Below are positions 17,113 through 25,346 of a stretch of 64,000 nucleotides of DNA, piece after piece. The translations under genes and the position numbers were made by a program. Origin of the DNA: Streptomyces sp. CB02400 (lineage in GTDB: Bacteria > Actinomycetota > Actinomycetes > Streptomycetales > Streptomycetaceae); the NCBI RefSeq assembly GCF_001905725.1, contig NZ_LIWB01000013.1, forward strand, positions 1 through 64,000. The letters run 5' to 3'. A model generated the notes under the pieces. That model was not told where the DNA came from. It did not search any database and saw only the letters and a list, made by a program, of their open reading frames with translations. Position 1 is the first letter of the stretch; every line of letters begins with the position of its first letter.

Positions 17113-18312
17113 GTGGAACTGACTCTGCTCGGCACCGGTGCCCCGGCGGGACTGCCCCGCCCCGACTGTCCCTGCGCCGCGTGCGCGTCCGCGCTCGGCG
17201 CGGACGCGCGGGCGGCCACCTCGCTGCTCGTGGACGGGACGCTGCTGCTCGACCTCACGCCGGGCACCGCGTTCGCGGCCGCCCGCGCGGGGCGTTCGCT
17301 GGGCGGCGTGCGCCAGGTGCTGCTGTCGCACCCGCACGACGGCCCCGCGGTCGAGGTGCCGGCCGGGCTGCCGCAGCCGGGACGGGTGCCGGACGGGCGG
17401 GAGTTGGCGCTGCTGACGGGGCATCGGGTGCGGGCGGTGGCGCTGGACGCGCCCGGCACCGGGTACGCGGTGACCGGCCCGGACGGGCAGCGGCTGCTGT
17501 ACCTGCCGCCGGGCGGGGCGCCGGCCGGTCTCGAGAGGCCTGCCGAGCCGTACGCCATGGTGCTGCTGGACGTCGTGGGGCGGCCGGACGCGCTGGCGAG
17601 GCTGCGGGAGGCGGGGGCGGTGGGCCCGGCCACGGATGTCGTCGCCGTCCACCTGGACCACGACGTGCCGCCGGGCGCGGAGTCGCGGCGCCGGCTCGCG
17701 GCGGCCGGGGCACGCGCCGTGCCGGACGGGACCATCCTGGAGGTGGGCGCCTACGAGGACGTGCCCGACGTACCGCGGCGGACGCTGGTGCTGGGCGGGG
17801 CGCGCTCGGGCAAGTCGGTGGAGGCGGAGCGGCGGCTGGAGTCGTTCCCGGAGGTGCTGTACGTGGCGACCGGCGGGTCGCGCAACGGGGACACGGAGTG
17901 GGCGGCGCGGGTGTCGGCGCATCAGGAGCGGCGGCCGGGGTCGTGGCGGACCGTCGAGACGTGCGATCTGGTGCCGCTGCTGAAGGACGACGGGCCGCCG
18001 CTGCTGATCGACTGTCTGTCGCTGTGGCTGACGGACGCGATGGACGCCGTGGGGGCGTGGGACGACGCGGAGTGGGCGGACGGCGGGGAGCGGGCGCTGC
18101 GGGACCGGATGCGGGAGCTGACGGACGCGGTGCGCGGGACATGGCGGACGGTGGTCGCCGTGTCCAACGAGGTCGGCTCGGGCATCGTGCCCGCGACCGC
18201 GTCCGGCCGCCGGTACCGGGACGAACTCGGGCGGCTGAACGCGGCGTTCGCGCGGGAGTGCGAGCAGGTGCTGCTGGTGGTGGCGGGGCAGGCGGTCGTC
18301 CTGCGGGGATGA
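17113..18312 (+). CDS. cobU: Adenosylcobinamide kinase/adenosylcobinamide-phosphate guanylyltransferase with N-terminal metallo-beta-lactamase-like domain
   Basis: 399 aa. Residues about 224-399 are CobU/CobP, with P-loop GGARSGKS (228-235), the ATGGSRNGDTEW strand and LIDCLSLWLTD and VSNEVGSGIVP motifs. This part phosphorylates adenosylcobinamide and transfers GMP in late cobalamin assembly. Residues 1-210 resemble the PhnP branch of metallo-beta-lactamases: LTLLGTGAP, a CPCAAC cysteine cluster (19-24) and, where HxHxDH is expected, only HPHDGP (73-78). The metal site is therefore incomplete and this half is probably not a hydrolase. GTG 17113 fits the first strand of the MBL fold. cobT and cobS follow within 4.5 kb. 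It is convergent with the methyltransferase at 18347. Confidence 0.92.
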   Translation: MELTLLGTGAPAGLPRPDCPCAACASALGADARAATSLLVDGTLLLDLTPGTAFAAARAGRSLGGVRQVLLSHPHDGPAVEVPAGLPQPGRVPDGRELALLTGHRVRAVALDAPGTGYAVTGPDGQRLLYLPPGGAPAGLERPAEPYAMVLLDVVGRPDALARLREAGAVGPATDVVAVHLDHDVPPGAESRRRLAAAGARAVPDGTILEVGAYEDVPDVPRRTLVLGGARSGKSVEAERRLESFPEVLYVATGGSRNGDTEWAARVSAHQERRPGSWRTVETCDLVPLLKDDGPPLLIDCLSLWLTDAMDAVGAWDDAEWADGGERALRDRMRELTDAVRGTWRTVVAVSNEVGSGIVPATASGRRYRDELGRLNAAFARECEQVLLVVAGQAVVLRG

Positions 18313-18329
18313 GCCCTCGGGCGCGGTGC

Positions 18330-18400
18330 TACGGCTTCGGTTTCGGCTACGGCTTCGGTTTCAGTTTCGGCTTCGGCTTCGGCTTCGGCTTCGGCTTCCG
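18330..18400. repeat. Hexanucleotide GGCTTC/GGTTTC tandem repeat
   Basis: About eleven consecutive variants of GGCTTC, GGTTTC and GGCTAC. It encodes the Lys-Pro tail of the minus-strand methyltransferase and crosses its stop codon into the 34-base convergent gap with cobU. Such repeats can change length by slippage. Confidence 0.9.
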
Positions 18401-19432
18401 CGCGATGATCCGGTAGGCGTTGGCGAACGGGGTGTGCCGCACCACGGGCGCGAGGGCCAGGTCCGTCACCGCCGCCGCGACCACCAGCGGGGTGCCCGCG
18501 CGGAGCAGCACCGCGCGCAGGTGCCGCTGGAACGGGGTCGGCGGGACGGCACGCCAGGGGGTGTCCGGGGCGGGCAGCGCGTGGGAGAGGGCCAGGGCGG
18601 TCAGGCCGGCCAGGTCGTGCGGTACGTGCGCGGCGCGGTGCCCGGCGGTGACGATGGCGCAGCCGCGCTTCTCGAGCTCCGCGCGGAGGTTGCGCTGGGG
18701 CAGCAGGTGCGGTCGGCGGGGCTGGTCGTAGGGCAGCCACCAGCGGCCGAACAGGGTGGCGAAGGCGCAGCGCGGGTCCAGGGTCTCGATGAGCAGGTGG
18801 CCGCCGGGGCGCAGGGCGTCGAGGGCCGCGTGGAGCTCCGCGCGGGGGTCGGTGGTGTGTTCCAGGTGGTGCAGCAGGCTGACGATGTCGTAGCGGCCGG
18901 CCAGCCGGGCCAGGACCCGCGGGTCGGTCAGCGGCCCGATGTGGGCCTCCTCGACGCGGCCGAGCGTACGGGCCCGCTCGACGCGCGCGGTGAGGTCGGT
19001 GCCGTCGAAGGCGGTGTACGGGAAGAACTCCCGCGCGGTCAGCGGGAAGCGTGCGAGTCCGGTGCCGACGTCCAGCCAGCTCTCCGGTTCGCCGAAGGGG
19101 AGCATCGCGCGGGCCGCGCCCCGGTGGCGGTGCCGGACGGCGTGCAGGGCGAGGACGCGTTCGGTGGCGGGGTCGCGGGGAGCGCCGCACACGGTCCGCC
19201 GGTAGAAGGCGAGGCCCTCGGCGGTGAGGCGGGGGTTCTGGAAGGTGTGGCCGCAGTCCCGGCACTCGTCGACGGTGAACAGGCCCGGCCGGTGCCGGCG
19301 CAGATCGCCCGTTCTCAGCCGGTTGCGCAGCCGCGCGGAGCCGCACCAGGGGCAGTCCCCGCGGCGCGGCTCGTGCACCCGGGCGGAGCCGTGGGGGGCG
19401 GGGATCGCGCGGGCTGGGTCGGTTGCGGACAT
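18347..19432 (-). CDS. Zinc-ribbon class I methyltransferase with (Lys-Pro)n tail
   Basis: 361 aa. The N-terminal zinc ribbon has Cys27/Cys30 and Cys57/Cys60 (CPWC and CRDC). Next comes a SAM domain with LDVGTGLARFP, IVSLLHHLEHTTDP and LDALRPGGHLLIETLDP. The C-terminal 150 residues include a hydrophobic segment (LVVAAAVTDLALAPVV). The last 14 residues are nearly pure Lys-Pro, encoded by a GGCTTC hexamer repeat (read on the plus strand). The fold is like methyltransferases that act on polyprenyl or sugar substrates, but no function is proven. ATG 19432 has GGGAG upstream. The stop itself is a TTC to TAC change within the repeat, and another short Lys-Pro stretch follows it in frame. Confidence 0.86.
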   Translation of the reverse strand: MSATDPARAIPAPHGSARVHEPRRGDCPWCGSARLRNRLRTGDLRRHRPGLFTVDECRDCGHTFQNPRLTAEGLAFYRRTVCGAPRDPATERVLALHAVRHRHRGAARAMLPFGEPESWLDVGTGLARFPLTAREFFPYTAFDGTDLTARVERARTLGRVEEAHIGPLTDPRVLARLAGRYDIVSLLHHLEHTTDPRAELHAALDALRPGGHLLIETLDPRCAFATLFGRWWLPYDQPRRPHLLPQRNLRAELEKRGCAIVTAGHRAAHVPHDLAGLTALALSHALPAPDTPWRAVPPTPFQRHLRAVLLRAGTPLVVAAAVTDLALAPVVRHTPFANAYRIIARKPKPKPKPKPKLKPKP

Positions 19433-19653
19433 GGGCGGCTCCCGGCGTGAGGGCGTACGGCACTCGGATGGGGCGACGTACGGGGATGAGTGGGACGGAC
19501 AGACGAATGTCCGGCGATCCACGGCAAAACGTTACGGATGGGAGGGCGCCACGGGGTGGAACGGCGCCGGGGTGGCGTGGTGGGGGTGAGGCCCCGTACG
19601 CGAGGCCGACCGGTGGGCCGTCGTGTCGGACGGGGGCCGGTACTGTTCGGCGA

Positions 19654-20712
19654 ATGAGCTCGCTTAATCTCGACGACTTCACCGATCTGATCGAGCGTCC
19701 GGACGGCGGGGTGCGCCGTGACGCGGAGGCGCGCCGGGAGCGCCAGATCGTGCCGCCCGGATCGCTGGGCCGCCTGGACGACCTGGGTGAGTGGCTGGCG
19801 GCGGCGCAGTCCGCGGTGCCGGTGCGGCCGATCGAACGGCCGCGGGTCGTGCTGTTCGCCGGCGATCACGGGATCGCCGGGCTGGGTGTCTCCGCGCGGG
19901 CCGCGGGCAGCGCCGTGGAACTGGTGCGGGAGGTGCTGGAGGGCGGCCGTCCGGTGTCCGTGCTCGCCCGGCGGCAGGGCGTGCCGGTGCGGGTGGTCGA
20001 CATGTCCCTGGACTGCGACCCGGAATCGCTGCCCGAGGACGTCGTGCGCCACCGGGTGCGGCGGGGCAGCGGGCGCATCGACATCGAGGACGCGCTGACC
20101 CCGGAGGAGACGGAGGCGGCCTTCCGCGCGGGGATGGCCGTGGCCGACGAGGAGGCCGACTCCGGTACGGATCTGGTGGTGCTCGGCGATGTGAGCGTGG
20201 GCGGGACCACGGTGGCGGGCGTGCTGGTGGCCGCGCTGTGCGGGACGGACGCGTCGGTGGTGACCGGGCGCGGCGGACTGGCGATCGACGACCTGGCGTG
20301 GATGCGCAAGTGCGCGGCGATCCGGGACGCGTTGCGGCGGGCGCGGCCGGTGCTGGGTGATCAGTTGCAGCTGCTGGGGACGGTCGGCGGGGCCGACCTG
20401 ACCGCGATGACGGGGTTCCTGCTGCAGGCGGCGGTGCGGAAGCTGCCGGTCGTGCTGGACGGTGTGGTGACGGCGGCGTGTGCGCTGGTGGCGCAGCGGG
20501 TGGCGTTCCGGGCGCCGGACTGGTGGCTCGCGGCGCACGACAGCGGCGAGCCGGGGCAGGCGAAGGCGCTGGACCGGATGGCGCTGGACCCTGTGCTGTC
20601 GCACGGTGTCACGGTCGGGGAGGGCGCGGGCGGTCTGCTGGCGCTGCCCCTGGTCCAGGCGGCGGCGGCTCTGGCGGCAGAGCTGCCGGAGGTTTCGGCT
20701 TCGCCGGAGTGA
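19654..20712 (+). CDS. cobT: Nicotinate-nucleotide--dimethylbenzimidazole phosphoribosyltransferase
   Basis: 352-aa enzyme that makes alpha-ribazole phosphate, the lower-ligand precursor of cobalamin. Conserved features are RQIVPPGSLGRLDDLG, the FAGDHGIAGLGVSA block, LGDVSVGGTTVAG and the catalytic glutamate in HGVTVGEGAGG (Glu323). ATG 19654 is preceded by TACTGT seven bases upstream and no Shine-Dalgarno, so leaderless translation is likely; the frame is open further upstream but without similarity. It lies 221 bases past the divergent methyltransferase and near cobU and cobS. I looked for a cobalamin riboswitch in 19433-19653 and saw no B12-box-like motif. Confidence 0.94.
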   Translation: MSSLNLDDFTDLIERPDGGVRRDAEARRERQIVPPGSLGRLDDLGEWLAAAQSAVPVRPIERPRVVLFAGDHGIAGLGVSARAAGSAVELVREVLEGGRPVSVLARRQGVPVRVVDMSLDCDPESLPEDVVRHRVRRGSGRIDIEDALTPEETEAAFRAGMAVADEEADSGTDLVVLGDVSVGGTTVAGVLVAALCGTDASVVTGRGGLAIDDLAWMRKCAAIRDALRRARPVLGDQLQLLGTVGGADLTAMTGFLLQAAVRKLPVVLDGVVTAACALVAQRVAFRAPDWWLAAHDSGEPGQAKALDRMALDPVLSHGVTVGEGAGGLLALPLVQAAAALAAELPEVSASPE

Positions 20713-20740
20713 CGGGGCGGGGGGCGAAGAAGACTTCGGG

Positions 20741-21502
20741 TCAGTCCCGTTCCAAGGGGCGCGGCGTGGGGTCCGGTGTGCCGCCGAGCCAGTTTTCGAC
20801 GGCCCGTCGGGGGCCGGACCAGCGGCGGTCGTGGTGGTAGGCGCGCAGGATCGCGCGGGCGCGGGCACGCGGCCGGCGACGGTAGAAGCGCCGGGCCCAC
20901 AGCGACCCCGGCCGGGCCAGCCGCAGCGACCCGATCACGGCCACCGCCGGGATGATCACACCGAAGACGGCGACACGCGCCTTCCCCTTGCTCAGGGCGA
21001 TCAGCGCGAACAGGAAGTTCACCCCCACGCTCGCGGCGGCACCCGCGCGGTTCTGGAGCTCCTCCTGGGACAGGTCGTTGACACCGAACGGCGCGAACCC
21101 CGCCAGCAGCAGCCCGACCAGCGCGGCGGTGAGCACGACCGCCTCGACGCTCTTGCGCCCCGCCTCGGTCCAGTACACGTCGTCGAGGTGCAGGATGAGC
21201 GCGAACTCGTCCAGGACCAGCCCCGCGCCGATACCGAACAGCACCGCGGCGAAGGCGGAGCCCAGCCCGTCCCCTCCGCTCGCCACCGAGCCGAAGCCGC
21301 CGACGACCGCGAGGACGACACCGGGCACGACGTGGTGGATGTGCAGTTCACCCGCCGTGACATTGCCGAAGGGCCCCTTCCCGGCCCGGATCAGACGGGT
21401 GATGATCCGGGTGATCACAAAGGTGAGGACGAAGGCGGCGAGCGCGAGGAGCAGCGGAAGCTTGCCCGGCTCGATGATGTTCCGATCCAGCCAATGTCCC
21501 AT
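20741..21502 (-). CDS. Integral membrane protein, function unknown
   Basis: 253 aa with about five to six hydrophobic segments (for example residues 16-34, 57-75, 87-103 and 118-136) and a basic cytoplasmic C-terminus rich in Arg. A histidine motif GELHIHHVVPG follows the second helix and an acidic LVLDEFALILHLDDVYW lies in the middle, an arrangement that could bind a metal. The family is conserved in Streptomyces but I cannot name a function. It is located between cobT (convergent) and cobS (divergent), which hints at, but does not show, a link to cobalamin. The ATG at 21502 is directly ahead of the first helix. Confidence 0.82.
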   Translation of the reverse strand: MGHWLDRNIIEPGKLPLLLALAAFVLTFVITRIITRLIRAGKGPFGNVTAGELHIHHVVPGVVLAVVGGFGSVASGGDGLGSAFAAVLFGIGAGLVLDEFALILHLDDVYWTEAGRKSVEAVVLTAALVGLLLAGFAPFGVNDLSQEELQNRAGAAASVGVNFLFALIALSKGKARVAVFGVIIPAVAVIGSLRLARPGSLWARRFYRRRPRARARAILRAYHHDRRWSGPRRAVENWLGGTPDPTPRPLERD

Positions 21503-21562
21503 ATGGGCACTTTATCCACAGGGGACACGGACGCCCCGGTGACCGCCGGGTAATCTGCGCCG

Positions 21563-22357
21563 GTGCCCGCACCCCCCTCCCCCGCATCCGTCGCCGACGG
21601 CCTCCGCTTCGCCTTCGGCACCCTCACCGTGCTCCCGGTCCGGGTCACCCGCTGGGACCGGCCGGCCGCACGCGCCGGAATGCTGTGCGCCCCGGCGGCC
21701 GGCCTGGTGGTCGGCGCCCTGTCCGCCGCCACGGGGCTCCTGCTGCTGCTCCTCGGCGCGGGCGCGCCGCTCGCCGCCGTCGCCACCGTCGCCGTACCGG
21801 CCGCCCTGACCCGCGGTCTGCACCTCGACGGGCTCGCCGACACCGCGGACGGGCTCGGCAGCGCCAAGCCCGCCGAGGACGCGCTGCGGATCATGAAGCA
21901 GTCGGACATCGGCCCGTTCGGGGTGCTCACGCTCGTCCTCGTGCTGCTGGCCCAGGTGGCCGCGCTGACGCAGGCGTACGGCCACGGCTGGGCGCGGGGC
22001 GCGTTCGCCGCCGTCGTGTCGGCGGTCGTGGCGCGGCTGGCGCTCACCCTGGCCGCCCGCGCCGGTGTGCCGCCCGCCCGGCCGGAAGGGCTGGGCGCGG
22101 CGGTCGCGGGGGTGGTGCCGGTGGCGGGCGCGGTGGGCGCCGCGCTCGCGGTCGCCGGGCTCGCGGCGGCCGGGGGCGCGCCCCTGGGGGCGTACGACGT
22201 CCTGCGCGCCGTACTCGCCGTGGTCCTGGCCGTCGCCGTCGCCGAACTGCTGCTGCGGCACTGTGTCCGCCGTTTCGGCGGGGTCACGGGCGATGTCTTC
22301 GGCGGCCTCGCGGAGACGGCGGCGACGACCGCGCTCGTCGTCATGTCACTGGGCTGA
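21563..22357 (+). CDS. cobS: Adenosylcobinamide-GDP ribazoletransferase (cobalamin synthase)
   Basis: 264-aa polytopic membrane enzyme that joins adenosylcobinamide-GDP and alpha-ribazole (phosphate) to form cobalamin (phosphate). It has the family signature LHLDGLADTADGLGS with KPAEDALRIMKQSDIGPFG, and about six membrane helices. GTG 21563 is followed by the conserved ADGLRFAFGTLTVLPV. TAATCT ends six bases before the GTG and no Shine-Dalgarno is present, so the transcript is probably leaderless. It completes the late cobalamin set with cobU and cobT. Confidence 0.94.
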   Translation: MPAPPSPASVADGLRFAFGTLTVLPVRVTRWDRPAARAGMLCAPAAGLVVGALSAATGLLLLLLGAGAPLAAVATVAVPAALTRGLHLDGLADTADGLGSAKPAEDALRIMKQSDIGPFGVLTLVLVLLAQVAALTQAYGHGWARGAFAAVVSAVVARLALTLAARAGVPPARPEGLGAAVAGVVPVAGAVGAALAVAGLAAAGGAPLGAYDVLRAVLAVVLAVAVAELLLRHCVRRFGGVTGDVFGGLAETAATTALVVMSLG

Positions 22358-22378
22358 GACCGCCGCGAAGCCGGGGGG

Positions 22379-22720
22379 TCATTCCCGGAGGAGGAGCGCG
22401 GCGATCGCCGTGCCCGCGCCGCTCACCACCCCCACGACCGCCAGGGCGACGCAACGCGCCCTCAGCCGCCGGTAGCGGGCCTCGTACTCGGTGCGCAGCT
22501 CGGCCGCCCGGTCGCGGATCCGCACCAGCATGGCCCGGGAGGCGGCGATCCGGTCGGCCCGGTACACGCGTTCCACCTCTTCGCGCTGCGCGGTCGTCAG
22601 CCACGGCAGTTCCCCGGCGAACCGGCCGGCCTGCCGCCGGGCCTCCTCGACCTCGGCGGCCCACAGGAGGTGGCCTTCGAGCCGGTTCAGGCCGAGGGCG
22701 CTCTCCTGGCGGGGGTTCAC
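22379..22720 (-). CDS. Small helical protein with C-terminal membrane anchor
   Basis: 113 aa, charged and helical for residues 1-88 (RRQAGRFAGELPWLT, QREEVERVYRADRI, RIRDRAAELRTEYEARYRRL), with one C-terminal membrane helix (CVALAVVGVVSGAGTAIAALLL). I do not recognise a function. GTG 22720 is preceded by GGAGGAG at ideal spacing. It starts 28 bases after the stop of the second ctaD on the same strand, so both are probably on one mRNA. It could be an accessory factor of this oxidase copy, but that is only position-based. It converges on cobS with a 21-base gap. Confidence 0.78.
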   Translation of the reverse strand: MNPRQESALGLNRLEGHLLWAAEVEEARRQAGRFAGELPWLTTAQREEVERVYRADRIAASRAMLVRIRDRAAELRTEYEARYRRLRARCVALAVVGVVSGAGTAIAALLLRE

Positions 22721-22748
22721 ACGCTCCTCCACGTTCCGGGCCGTGATC

Positions 22749-24476
22749 TCATCGCTGCTTGTCGCCGGGGGCCACGGTCGCGGAGGCCTCGGGGCGGTTC
22801 TCGCTGTCGTCCAGTGCGGCGATGTCCGGGTGGTGCAGGTCGAACGCCGGGGACTCACTGCGAACCTTGGGCAGGGTGGTGAAGTTGTGCCGCGGGGGCG
22901 GGCAGGAGGTCGCCCACTCCAGCGAGCGGCCGTAGCCCCACGGGTCGTCGACGCCGACCGGCTTGCCGTACTTGGCCGTCTTCCAGACGTTGTAGAAGAA
23001 CGGCAGCATCGACATGCCCAACAGGAACGAGGCGATCGTCGAGACCGTGTTCAGGGCGGTGAAGCCGTCGGCCGCGAGGTAGTCGGCGTAGCGGCGCGGC
23101 ATGCCCTCGGCGCCCAGCCAGTGCTGGACCAGGAAGGTGCCGTGGAAGCCGATGAACAGCGTCCAGAAGGTGATCTTGCCGAGACGCTCGTCGAGCATCT
23201 TGCCGGTGAACTTCGGCCACCAGAAGTGGAATCCGGCGAACATCGCGAACACCACGGTGCCGAACACCACGTAGTGGAAGTGCGCGACGACGAAGTACGA
23301 GTCCGTGACGTGGAAGTCCAGCGGCGGCGAGGCCAGCAGGACGCCGGTCAGACCGCCGAAGAGGAAGGTGACGAGGAAGCCCAGCGCCCACAACATCGGC
23401 GTCTCGAAACTCAACGACCCCTTCCACATGGTGCCGATCCAGTTGAAGAACTTCACACCCGTCGGCACCGCGATCAGGAACGTCATGAAGGAGAAGAACG
23501 GCAGCAACACCGCACCGGTGGGGAACATGTGGTGCGCCCACACCGTCACCGACAGACCCGCGATCGCGATCGTCGCACCGATCAGACCCATGTAGCCGAA
23601 CATCGGCTTGCGGGAGAAGACCGGGATGACCTCACTGACGATGCCGAAGAACGGCAGCGCGATGATGTACACCTCGGGATGGCCGAAGAACCAGAACAGG
23701 TGCTGCCACAGCATCGCCCCGCCGTTGGCCGAGTCGAAGATGTGCGCCCCGAACTTGCGGTCCGCCTCCAGCGCGAACAGCGCCGCCGCCAGGACCGGGA
23801 AGGCCAGCAGGACCAGCACACCGGTCAGCAGCACGTTCCAGGTGAAGATCGGCATGCGGAACATCGTCATGCCGGGCGCGCGCATGCAGATGATCGTGGT
23901 GATGAAGTTGACCGAGCCGAGGATGGTGCCGAAGCCGGAGAACGCCAGACCCATGATCCACATGTCGGCGCCGATGCCCGGCGAGCGGACCGCGTCCGAC
24001 AGCGGCGAGTAGGCGAACCAGCCGAAGTCGGCCGCCCCGTCCGGGGTGAGGAAACCACCCACCGCGATCAGCGAGCCGAACAGGTACAGCCAGTAGGCGA
24101 ACATGTTCAGCCGCGGGAAGGCGACGTCCGGCGCGCCGATCTGCAGCGGCATGATCCAGTTCGCGAAACCGGCGAACAGCGGCGTCGCGAACATCAGCAG
24201 CATGATCGTGCCGTGCATCGTGAACGCCTGGTTGAACTGCTCGTTCGACACGATCTGCAGACCCGGCCGGGCCAGCTCGGCGCGCATCACCAGCGCCAGG
24301 ATCCCGCCCACCAGGAAGAAACCGAACGATGTCGTCAGATACAGCGTGCCGATCGTCTTGTGGTCCGTGGTCGTCAGCCACTTGACGACCACGTAGCCGC
24401 GCCTCTGGCGCCGTACCGGCAGCTCGTCCTCGTAGATCTCCTCGTCGAGTGAGCCCACCGTGCTCTTGTCCGCCAC
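22749..24476 (-). CDS. ctaD: Cytochrome c oxidase subunit I, second copy
   Basis: 575-aa complete catalytic subunit with about twelve membrane helices. Key residues are visible: the low-spin haem histidine in FTMHGTIMLL, the CuB/crosslink region WFFGHPEVYIIALPFFG, the histidine pair in TVWAHHMFPTG, and VVAHFHYVVFG with the haem a3 and haem a histidines. GTG 24476 has AGGAGG nine bases upstream. Unlike the ctaD at the left edge it is not beside ctaC, ctaE or bcc genes; only a small membrane protein gene follows it. It may substitute for the first copy under other growth conditions. Confidence 0.95.
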   Translation of the reverse strand: MADKSTVGSLDEEIYEDELPVRRQRRGYVVVKWLTTTDHKTIGTLYLTTSFGFFLVGGILALVMRAELARPGLQIVSNEQFNQAFTMHGTIMLLMFATPLFAGFANWIMPLQIGAPDVAFPRLNMFAYWLYLFGSLIAVGGFLTPDGAADFGWFAYSPLSDAVRSPGIGADMWIMGLAFSGFGTILGSVNFITTIICMRAPGMTMFRMPIFTWNVLLTGVLVLLAFPVLAAALFALEADRKFGAHIFDSANGGAMLWQHLFWFFGHPEVYIIALPFFGIVSEVIPVFSRKPMFGYMGLIGATIAIAGLSVTVWAHHMFPTGAVLLPFFSFMTFLIAVPTGVKFFNWIGTMWKGSLSFETPMLWALGFLVTFLFGGLTGVLLASPPLDFHVTDSYFVVAHFHYVVFGTVVFAMFAGFHFWWPKFTGKMLDERLGKITFWTLFIGFHGTFLVQHWLGAEGMPRRYADYLAADGFTALNTVSTIASFLLGMSMLPFFYNVWKTAKYGKPVGVDDPWGYGRSLEWATSCPPPRHNFTTLPKVRSESPAFDLHHPDIAALDDSENRPEASATVAPGDKQR

Positions 24477-24740
24477 TGTCCAAGTCCTCCTATGGGCTCG
24501 GGGAGAGTTCCGAAGGCAGCATGACGGGACGATTCCCGGCCGTGCCCGAAGTCGGACACCGTGGCGCGCTTTCCACTCGGCAATCGGGTGACATCGAATT
24601 TCCGTGCTGGTGGCGGGCACGGTGGCCGCCGCGCCCGCCGCCATTGTCACCGGGCTGAAACGATCTCCCCGCCCCCTGTGGACCCGCCGTCCACGCCGTT
24701 AGCCTGAACCGCCGAACAGACAGAACAACGGGGGACGTTG

Positions 24741-25346
24741 ATGCCGACCTTTCGTCGTGCCGTGGCCTGGTTCATCGACTTCGCACTGGTGGTGGCGCTG
24801 GCCTCGGTGCTCGCGGTGCTCACCTTCAACCGGATATCCACCCTGGTCACCGACGTGCCCGAACTCGCCACGCGCGGCGGTTTCGATCTGCTGACCTCGC
24901 GCGGTGACGTGGTCGACGCCTCCGAGGACCTCGGCCTGTCACTGTGGAACAAGTCCGTGCTCTACGTCGAACAGGCCTTCGGGCTGCTGGTCGTCGTCAC
25001 GTTCCTCTACCAGTGGGCGTGCCTGGCCCTGATCGGGCGCACCCTCGGCAAGGGGCTGACCGGGCTGCGGATCACGCCCCGCGGGCCCGGCGCGGCGGCG
25101 CGCCGGGCGGCGGTGACCACGACGGCGGACGTCGCCGTGTACGCCGTGGCCTGTGTGCTGCTGATCGAGGGGCGGTTCGCGCTGTCCGTGCTGGTGTGGG
25201 CGGTCGCGGTGGCCCTGTTCCTGGTCAACGCGCTGCCCGTGCTGGGCGCCGGCCGCCGTTCCCTCGCCGACCGGGTGGCGGGCACGTCGGTGACGGGGCT
25301 CGGCCTCAGCAGGCCTGACGCCATGCGTCCAGTTCGTACTTTTTGA
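24741..25346 (+). CDS. RDD family membrane protein
   Basis: 201-aa polytopic membrane protein of the RDD family. It begins RRAVAWFIDFALVVALA (the R-x-x-A-x-x-x-D motif in helix 1), has a second helix region near 80-100 (FGLLVVVTFLYQWACLALI) followed by GRTLGKGLTGLRI, and ends with SLADRVAGTSV. RDD proteins are thought to transport small solutes or ions; no substrate can be deduced. ATG 24741 follows GGGGGACG. Its last 41 bases overlap the 3' end of the convergent gene at 25306. It is divergent from the second ctaD. Confidence 0.88.
   Translation: MPTFRRAVAWFIDFALVVALASVLAVLTFNRISTLVTDVPELATRGGFDLLTSRGDVVDASEDLGLSLWNKSVLYVEQAFGLLVVVTFLYQWACLALIGRTLGKGLTGLRITPRGPGAAARRAAVTTTADVAVYAVACVLLIEGRFALSVLVWAVAVALFLVNALPVLGAGRRSLADRVAGTSVTGLGLSRPDAMRPVRTF

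Noticed and set aside
19433..19653. Cobalamin riboswitch ahead of cobT
   Set aside because: No B12-box-like conserved segment was recognised and a likely leaderless -10 element lies next to the start. A covariance-model search would be decisive.
22491..24452. Long plus-strand frame opposite the second ctaD
   Set aside because: Shadow frame: composition His/Arg/Gln-rich, no hydrophobic pattern, while ctaD has all twelve helices.
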